DNA of 64,000 bases from positions 124,001 to 188,000 of the forward strand of contig CAWAJU010000003.1 of NCBI GenBank assembly GCA_963782495.1, given 5' to 3'. Shown in pieces: positions 62,574-64,000 of the stretch (its first letter is position 1; every line of letters begins with the position of its first letter). Below the pieces are notes generated by a model. It saw nothing but the letters and a program-made list of their open reading frames with translations. It did no database searches and had not been told where the DNA came from. The position numbers and the translations under genes were made by a program. The DNA comes from DASQBT01 sp963782495. GTDB lineage: Bacteria; Pseudomonadota; Gammaproteobacteria; Burkholderiales; Thiobacillaceae.

Positions 62574-63257
62574 ATGCAAGTTACCCAAGATCTGTCCCTC
62601 CTCACCCTGGTTGCAGAAGCGAGCATTCCGGTCAAGATAGTCCTGGGCTTGTTGCTGGTGGCTTCCATGATGTCCTGGTGGTACATCTTCCTCAAGTTGT
62701 TCGTACTGAAGCGGGCGACCCGGCTGACCGGCAGTTTCGAAAAGGAATTCTGGGGCGGCGGCGACATCAACGCGATGTTCCAGCGCATTGCCGCAGAGCG
62801 CGAACAGTCCGGCCAACTGGAGTTGATCTTTGAAGCGGGATTTCGCGAATTCCTGAAGCTGCGCAAACAGGCCGGGGTGACCGTCTCGGTGATCATGGAT
62901 GGTGCGCGACGGGCGATGCGCGCCACGTATCAGCGCGAGCTGGATGCTTTGGAGTCTCATCTTGCCTTTCTCGCCACGGTGGGTTCAGTCTCACCCTACG
63001 TGGGGCTGTTCGGCACCGTGTGGGGCATCATGCTCGCGTTCCAGAACCTGTCCTCGGTCGCCCAGGCCACCTTGGCCCAAGTCGCACCTGGTATTGCCGA
63101 GGCGCTGATCGCGACCGCCATGGGTTTGTTTGCTGCCATCCCGGCAGTGGTCGCCTACAATCGCTACACTCATGATATTGATCGATTGAGCAACCGCATG
63201 GAAAGCTTCATGGAGGAGTTTTCCAATATCCTGCAACGGCAGGCTGCCAAGGTCTGA
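62574..63257 (+). CDS. tolQ: Tol-Pal proton channel subunit TolQ
   Basis: 227 residues from ATG 62574; a TTG two codons earlier overlaps the ybgC stop. Three membrane helices: about 17-40, 126-150 and 160-185, with VGSVSPYVGLFGTVWGIMLAF and IAEALIATAMGLFAAIPAV as in TolQ/ExbB/MotA. With TolR it turns proton flow into force on TolA during outer-membrane constriction at division. Confidence 0.96.
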   Translation: MQVTQDLSLLTLVAEASIPVKIVLGLLLVASMMSWWYIFLKLFVLKRATRLTGSFEKEFWGGGDINAMFQRIAAEREQSGQLELIFEAGFREFLKLRKQAGVTVSVIMDGARRAMRATYQRELDALESHLAFLATVGSVSPYVGLFGTVWGIMLAFQNLSSVAQATLAQVAPGIAEALIATAMGLFAAIPAVVAYNRYTHDIDRLSNRMESFMEEFSNILQRQAAKV

Positions 63258-63269
63258 GATTGCGCTGAG

Positions 63270-63680
63270 ATGCCGCGCGTACGCAAGCAGGTTGCCCAGA
63301 TCAACGTTGTGCCGCTGATCGACGTCATGCTGGTGTTGCTGGTGGTATTCATGATCACCGCGCCGTTCATCAGTCCCGGCCAAGTGGAACTGCCCAGCGT
63401 GGGCAAGACCGCCAGCGCCCCCAGCCTGCCCATCGAGATCACCCTGAAAGAGGATGGCGCGCTGTCGGTGAAGGACCGCGGCGGCAATAATCTGGAGCGT
63501 CCGATCTCGGCGGGCGAACTGGGTGCCGTGGTAAAGGGGATACAGCGCCAGCGTCCTGATACCCCGGTGGTGATCGCCGCCGACAAGAACGTCCGCTACG
63601 AGGCGGTGATGGATCTGATGACCGCGCTGCAACAAGCCAGGGTGGCCCGGATCGGATTGCTTGCCAAGCCTGCCCCATGA
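63270..63680 (+). CDS. tolR: Tol-Pal proton channel subunit TolR
   Basis: 136 residues. One helix (about 17-37) contains INVVPLIDVMLVLLVVFMI, in which the Asp is the protonated residue of TolR/ExbD. A periplasmic domain follows with the DTPVVIAADKNVRYEAVMDLMTALQQA block. The stop overlaps the tolA start (ATGA). Confidence 0.96.
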   Translation: MPRVRKQVAQINVVPLIDVMLVLLVVFMITAPFISPGQVELPSVGKTASAPSLPIEITLKEDGALSVKDRGGNNLERPISAGELGAVVKGIQRQRPDTPVVIAADKNVRYEAVMDLMTALQQARVARIGLLAKPAP

Positions 63681-64000
63681 TTGCCACGGTTCAGCGCGGT
63701 CCCCAGATGGCGGCCGGGATGCTGGCCTTTGCTGTTCATCTATTCTTTCTCATGCTGCTGATGTTCGGCGTTTCGTGGCAGATCCGCAATCCGGCGCCGG
63801 TAATGGTGGATCTGTGGTCGGCACTCCCCCCTGAACCGGCTCCACCGCCAGAGCCGGCTCCACCGCCACCACCACCGCCACGCCCCACACCGGTTGAAGA
63901 GCCGCAGGCCAGGCCGCCCGATATCGCACTGGAAAAGAAGAAGAAGGCGGAGCAAGAGAAAAAACGCAAGGAAGAGGACCTACGCAGGCGCGAGGAGGAG
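63677..64000 (+). CDS. tolA: Cell envelope protein TolA (N-terminal part)
   Basis: Cut by the right edge after 108 codons. One membrane helix (about 16-32) is followed by a proline-rich segment with EPAPPPEPAPPPPPPRP, then the start of the Lys/Glu/Arg-rich helical domain II. TolA spans the periplasm to reach Pal and TolB. It starts in an ATGA overlap with tolR. The proline-rich segment is longer than in E. coli. Confidence 0.9.
   Translation, partial: MIATVQRGPQMAAGMLAFAVHLFFLMLLMFGVSWQIRNPAPVMVDLWSALPPEPAPPPEPAPPPPPPPRPTPVEEPQARPPDIALEKKKKAEQEKKRKEEDLRRREEE

Overview
The window is a 64 kb piece of a high-GC proteobacterial chromosome. Gene order (S10/spc/alpha ribosomal run; uvrA divergent from yajR-ssb; fmdB-DUF502-aspS-nudB; yebC-ruvCAB-ybgC-tolQRA), the 101-residue zinc-free uS14 and the protein sequences point to a betaproteobacterium. 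A dsrE2-tusA pair and a complete glycogen cluster would fit a sulfur-oxidising, autotrophic lineage near the Nitrosomonadales, but that placement is inference. I saw no tRNA, rRNA, CRISPR array, transposase or phage gene.

Layout. 0-9.1 kb: end of the S10 operon (rpsQ), the whole spc operon (rplN to rpmJ with secY and infA) and the alpha operon (rpsM to rplQ), closed by an intrinsic terminator. 9.2-11.2 kb: a DUF62 SAM hydrolase convergent with a glycerate 2-kinase. 11.2-16.6 kb: a redox and iron island: hemP-bfd behind a Fur box, a Cys-rich small protein translationally coupled to a diheme peroxidase lipoprotein, a coiled-coil porin, a predicted flavinylated FMN-binding protein, a PepSY membrane protein and a bacterioferritin lacking one ferroxidase ligand. 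16.8-25 kb: an LpxH-like phosphoesterase, uvrA, yajR-ssb and a TonB-dependent receptor. 25-34.3 kb: fmdB, DUF502, aspS, nudB, two tandem secreted SRPBCC proteins, an ABC-2 exporter, a YbhP-like/ClsB pair and a tiny His/Asp/Tyr-rich lipoprotein.

34.4-52.2 kb is a central carbon and glycogen block. It holds pgi, glgP, gnd (short type), zwf, pgl, then glgC-GH57 divergent from glgB-glgA. It is interrupted by a four-gene minus-strand operon (beta-propeller, MoaD-like protein ending in Gly-Gly, VOC protein, DUF169) and a 77-bp direct repeat. Together the carbon genes make, store and remobilise glucose phosphate and feed it into the oxidative pentose phosphate route.

52.1-55.3 kb holds a frameshifted YpfJ-like metallopeptidase, a frameshifted methyltransferase and a HerA-like ATPase. 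55.3-57.9 kb is a sulfur-trafficking cluster (dsrE2, tusA, a CxxC protein, a TetR regulator) behind a strong promoter covered by two matching 16-bp palindromes 22 bp apart; this is the clearest regulatory find. The window ends with a ROK kinase, yebC, ruvCAB, ybgC, tolQ, tolR and the start of tolA.
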